Below, piece by piece: positions 61,029-64,000 of a stretch of 64,000 bases of DNA. The stretch is from Patiriisocius sp047730165. Lineage in GTDB: Bacteria; Bacteroidota; Bacteroidia; Flavobacteriales; Flavobacteriaceae. The position numbers were made by a program, and so were the translations under genes. Location: NCBI RefSeq assembly GCF_047730165.1, contig NZ_CP159834.1:496001-560000 (forward strand), written 5' to 3'. Numbering within the stretch: the stretch's first letter is position 1; the number at the start of each line of letters is the position of its first letter. A model generated the notes under the pieces. It had not been told where the DNA came from, searched no databases, and saw nothing but the letters and a program-made list of their open reading frames with translations.

Positions 61029-61441
61029 AACTGCTGAAATTTTAAGGGGGTAAAGATAATTAGAATATGTTTAGATGCGCAGCGGTGTGCTTAGAATCCT
61101 TACAGGGCAAGGTGTTAAATTTTTTTAATATAATCGTCCACAACGGGAGTTATCGACTTGCTAAAAACACTTGCCTATATGCCTTCTTATATATCGCTAT
61201 AAGGCGTTAATAAATTATAGCATTGAATTCTTAATGTGTAGACAAAGACTTTTGCCATTGCAAGAATGACTAAAATTAACCTCAAAATGTAAGAGCCATC
61301 ATTTAGCAATGACTCTTTGCCCCAAATTTGATTGGTCCTCCGAAAAGGAATAACCTACGTATGTACTAAAAATCTATTAAAAAAATAACTGATAATGAAT
61401 TGGTTAGCGACCCATAAAACACATTATTCGTAAGGTTATTC
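61029..61441. other. Non-coding gap with an inverted repeat
   Basis: No gene is seen. A 10-bp inverted repeat, GGAATAACCT (61347-61356) and AGGTTATTCC (61433-61442), spans 96 bp; its right arm reaches the stop codon of the transporter gene. A smaller hairpin lies near 61180-61210 (GCCTT...AAGGC). The function is unknown. Confidence 0.4.
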
Positions 61442-62755
61442 CTATCCGATTACAATTTCCTTTTGTTTTTTATACCCAAAATACAGAATGTATGAATAAC
61501 AAGCAATCACCAATATGAAGGCAGATTTATACCCAATTCCATCTGCAAGTGCGCCATAAATAGGTGGGATGATTGCACCTCCAACTATGGCCATACATAA
61601 TAAACCAGAGGCCTGTGGCTTTAAGTCACCCAGACCATCAAGAGTTAATGTAAAAATAGTAGGGAACATAATAGAATTAAATAAACCAACAGCTAAAATA
61701 GACCACATCGCCAACAATCCAGAACTACTCATAGAGATGACTATCATCGAAACCGCAAGTCCTGCAAAAATAGCAAGCACTTTTCCTGGCTTAATAACAC
61801 GGGTTAAATAAGCCCCTACAAAACGTCCTAACATCGCCCCTCCCCAATATAAGAATACAAAAGAACCCACAATAGCTTTCGGGTCTACTTCAGACAGCTC
61901 TGTATTTAACATGTTCGTCGCAATAGAATTCATAAAGTCATTCTCCATCAAGATGGCTGCTAGATTCATATCTAGAAAGTAAAGCACTAAAAAACTACCA
62001 ATGGCTACCTCAGCTCCAACATACAAAAAGATTCCTGCCACACCCATTAGCGCTAACTTATTGCTAAACAATTTTGCATACCCTCCTTCTGGACTTTTCT
62101 CTAAAATTTTTGGAAGCTTAATAAATATAAATAAGAGCGCTAGCACTCCTATACACAATGCTAACATTAAAAATGGCGACGACACAGCCGCCGCCTCAGC
62201 ATTATAATATTCTTGTTGCGCATTCTCTGACAACCCCGCAATTGCATCTGAAGACATAATGGTATCGCTTAACAAAAAGGAGGCTCCAATAATTGGCGCA
62301 ATCGTCGTTCCTAAAGAGTTAAATGCTTGGGACAAGTTTAACCTACTCGAAGCTCCATCTTCTGCCCCTAAAACGGCGACGTATGGATTTGCAGCTACTT
62401 GTAAAATAGTAATCCCTGCCGCCAAGGTAAAATATCCTAAAATGAAGATACCAAACATACGTTCTGATGCGGCTGGAGAAAATAAAACACACCCTAACGC
62501 CATCACGGCGAGCCCAAGGACAATACCTTTTTGATAGCCTATCTTAGATAGTAACCACCCCGCTGGAACTGAGAACACAAAATAAGCCCCGAAAAAGGCT
62601 AACTGTACTAATACAGCCTGGAAATTAGAAAGCTCGAAAACATCTTTTAATCTGGGGATAAGGCTATCTACGAGTACCGTTATAAAACCCCATAAGAAGA
62701 AGAGCACCGTGACAATGATGAATGCCGAGGTATCGTTTTTTTTAGTTTGTTCCAT
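61442..62755 (-). CDS. Sugar MFS transporter, FucP/NagP type
   Basis: Proton-coupled sugar symporter of 437 residues with 12 predicted helices. Family signatures: FFLWGFITVLVDSLIPRLKDVF at the start, FFGAYFVFSVPAGWL, QVAANPYVAVLG (the NPY motif), SSRLNLSQAFNSLGTTIAPIIGA, and RFVGAYLTR. FucP relatives carry fucose, GlcNAc (NagP) or glucose. Next to glycosylasparaginase and a GH20 hexosaminidase end, GlcNAc is the most likely cargo. Confidence 0.9.
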   Translation of the reverse strand: MEQTKKNDTSAFIIVTVLFFLWGFITVLVDSLIPRLKDVFELSNFQAVLVQLAFFGAYFVFSVPAGWLLSKIGYQKGIVLGLAVMALGCVLFSPAASERMFGIFILGYFTLAAGITILQVAANPYVAVLGAEDGASSRLNLSQAFNSLGTTIAPIIGASFLLSDTIMSSDAIAGLSENAQQEYYNAEAAAVSSPFLMLALCIGVLALLFIFIKLPKILEKSPEGGYAKLFSNKLALMGVAGIFLYVGAEVAIGSFLVLYFLDMNLAAILMENDFMNSIATNMLNTELSEVDPKAIVGSFVFLYWGGAMLGRFVGAYLTRVIKPGKVLAIFAGLAVSMIVISMSSSGLLAMWSILAVGLFNSIMFPTIFTLTLDGLGDLKPQASGLLCMAIVGGAIIPPIYGALADGIGYKSAFILVIACYSYILYFGYKKQKEIVIG

Positions 62756-62828
62756 TTATATTAAGTAATTAAATTTGAATGTATATTTATTTGTTAAGCT
62801 TATGATAGCAAGACGCACATACGCTGTG

Positions 62829-63827
62829 TTATAATGAATTGTAAGATTCTGGAACCTCTGTCGTATTCTTTCCATCTCGATATACCGTAGCCACAAATCC
62901 ATCGTGAATAGAATAGGCACCCGTCTCCCCTTTTTTATTCATAGCAATATATGCTACTTGAAAATCTTTATAATTTTTAGATTTGTTTACAATACGCATC
63001 ACAGCTTCTTTACAAGCTTCTTGAGGCGATTTTCCTTGGCGCATTAACTCAACCACTAGATAACTCCCTACCGTCTTTAAAACTTCTTCCCCCAGTCCTG
63101 TTGCTGTACAAGCACCTATTTCGTTATCAACAAAAAGACCCGCTCCTATGATTGCAGAATCTCCTACCCGTCCGGCCATTTTAAAAGCCAAACCACTCGT
63201 GGTACACCCGCCAGATATCACTCCGTTTTTATCCATCGCTAGCATCCCGATGGTATCGTGATTTTCTATATTTATGATAGGTTTATATTCTGCCGTTTTC
63301 TTCCAAGCTTCCCAGCCTCTTTTAGAAGCTTCTGTCAATAGGTTTTCTCTTTTAAACCCCTGAGAAACCGCAAACTGTTCTGCCCCTACTCCAGCAAGGA
63401 TAACGTGCGGAGTATCTTCCATCACCATTTTTGCTACCGCAATTGGGTGCATTATGTTTTCCATACAGAGTACGGCTCCATAATCTCCATGCTCGTTCAT
63501 CACACAGGCATCTAAGGTTACGCGGCCGTCTCGATCTGGCAATCCACCTACTCCAACAGATTGCCCGTCAGCATTTGCTTCTTCCACAGCACAACCATCT
63601 ATTACGGCTTGCAATGCACTCTTACCTTCTTTTAATGATTGCCAAGCGGAAGCTGTAGCCTCTTTAACATCCCAAGTGGCAATGACTACAGGATATTTTC
63701 TATCGCTAGGATCTTCAGCAGCTATCACTGTTTTCTTTTCTGAATCTGTGCACGCAATTAAACTAGCGCCTATGGTTGCAGCTACACTCCCTAAAGCCGC
63801 ATTCTGAATAAACTTTCTTCTTTTCAT
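62829..63827 (-). CDS. N4-(beta-N-acetylglucosaminyl)-L-asparaginase (glycosylasparaginase)
   Basis: Ntn-hydrolase that splits the GlcNAc-Asn bond of N-glycans. The 332-residue precursor is cut by itself before Thr 192 in NHDTIGML, making alpha and beta chains. The substrate residues GRVGDSAIIGAG (R220, D223) and GACTATGLGE are present. The N-terminus MKRRKFIQNAAL...LIAC combines a Tat-like RR and a lipobox Cys (26), so it is an exported, lipid-anchored enzyme. Family members include F. meningosepticum PNGA-type glycosylasparaginase. Lies between the sugar transporter and GH20 genes. Confidence 0.93.
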   Translation of the reverse strand: MKRRKFIQNAALGSVAATIGASLIACTDSEKKTVIAAEDPSDRKYPVVIATWDVKEATASAWQSLKEGKSALQAVIDGCAVEEANADGQSVGVGGLPDRDGRVTLDACVMNEHGDYGAVLCMENIMHPIAVAKMVMEDTPHVILAGVGAEQFAVSQGFKRENLLTEASKRGWEAWKKTAEYKPIINIENHDTIGMLAMDKNGVISGGCTTSGLAFKMAGRVGDSAIIGAGLFVDNEIGACTATGLGEEVLKTVGSYLVVELMRQGKSPQEACKEAVMRIVNKSKNYKDFQVAYIAMNKKGETGAYSIHDGFVATVYRDGKNTTEVPESYNSL

Positions 63828-63844
63828 CGTTATTGATTATTTCA

Positions 63845-64000
63845 TTACTTCACTGAAATCTCATCTATAAAAATCCACGCTTTCCCATCGTGAGGATGTC
63901 CTAAATGCCAATCTGGCACTGGCCCTAAGTTTGTAGCGACAAGTTTTATATATCTCACAGCGCTTGCCGGTTGTTTGAATGTAATCGTTTTAACTAAAGC
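63845..64000 (-). CDS. C-terminal end of a GH20-type beta-N-acetylhexosaminidase (partial)
   Basis: The last 51 codons of a gene that starts beyond the right edge. The end reads TITFKQPASAVRYIKLVAT, then WHLGHPHDGKAWIFIDEI and SVK. This is the discoidin-like C-terminal strand pattern commonly found at the end of Bacteroidota GH20 hexosaminidases. The catalytic domain lies outside the window, so family assignment rests on the tail and on the neighbouring GlcNAc genes. 17 nt separate it from the glycosylasparaginase ATG. Confidence 0.65.
   Translation of the reverse strand, partial: ALVKTITFKQPASAVRYIKLVATNLGPVPDWHLGHPHDGKAWIFIDEISVK

Overview
The window reads as chromosome of a marine-type member of the Flavobacteriaceae (Bacteroidota). 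The genes point there consistently: a type IX secretion component (SprA) and a protein with a T9SS C-terminal sorting domain, an alternative complex III (act) operon, flavobacterial TonB-dependent uptake, DUF3127/DUF4301/DUF2723 families, AT-rich intergenic DNA, no Shine-Dalgarno signals, and repeated Bacteroidota-type promoter -7 boxes (TAnnTTTG). No species is claimed; no rRNA, phage, IS element or CRISPR array was seen.

Layout. 0-7 kb: housekeeping and envelope genes (tag, a secreted agmatine/peptidyl-arginine deiminase-like enzyme, aat, a DUF3127 OB-fold protein with an SSB-like tail, a flavin reductase, an orphan histidine kinase, a HIT protein, greA). 7-13.3 kb: a thiamin-salvage neighbourhood: a TonB-dependent receptor under a TPP riboswitch, ArfB, a DUF4301 protein with UDP-sugar-pyrophosphorylase-like signatures, a NadR-like kinase, a PnuC-family transporter and a thiamine-binding protein. 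13.4-17 kb: GGGP synthase, a phosphopantetheinyl transferase, ahcY and a lipoprotein. 17.4-26.9 kb: the ruvA-sprA-gcvH-vanZ-tonB run. 27-32.7 kb: malic enzyme, then ruvB-P450-queG. 33-44.8 kb: one long respiratory operon, actABCDEF followed by coxB and coxA, in which quinol electrons pass through ACIII to an aa3-type oxidase. 45-50.7 kb: a SPOR protein and rimP-nusA-infB. 50.8-55.2 kb: a universal stress protein, then a gene graveyard (three pseudogenes, and a decayed membrane-protein/Xre pair), two small functional-looking genes and tRNA-Gln. 55.3-64 kb: a DUF2723 protein, a polysaccharide deacetylase, an atypical thioredoxin, a membrane phosphoesterase, and a GlcNAc/N-glycan catabolic run (GH20 end, glycosylasparaginase, sugar MFS transporter) that leaves the window on the right.

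Most notable for follow-up: (i) the thiamin locus with DUF4301 and a NadR-like kinase; (ii) terminator-type hairpins placed between the promoter and the coding start of rimP-nusA-infB, and possibly of greA, suggesting attenuation of transcription-factor genes; (iii) a helix-hairpin-helix module fused to the ActC quinol-oxidising subunit; (iv) a DUF3127 protein ending like SSB; (v) a 38-bp perfect palindrome inside the deacetylase gene; (vi) the graveyard at 51.6-55.1 kb.
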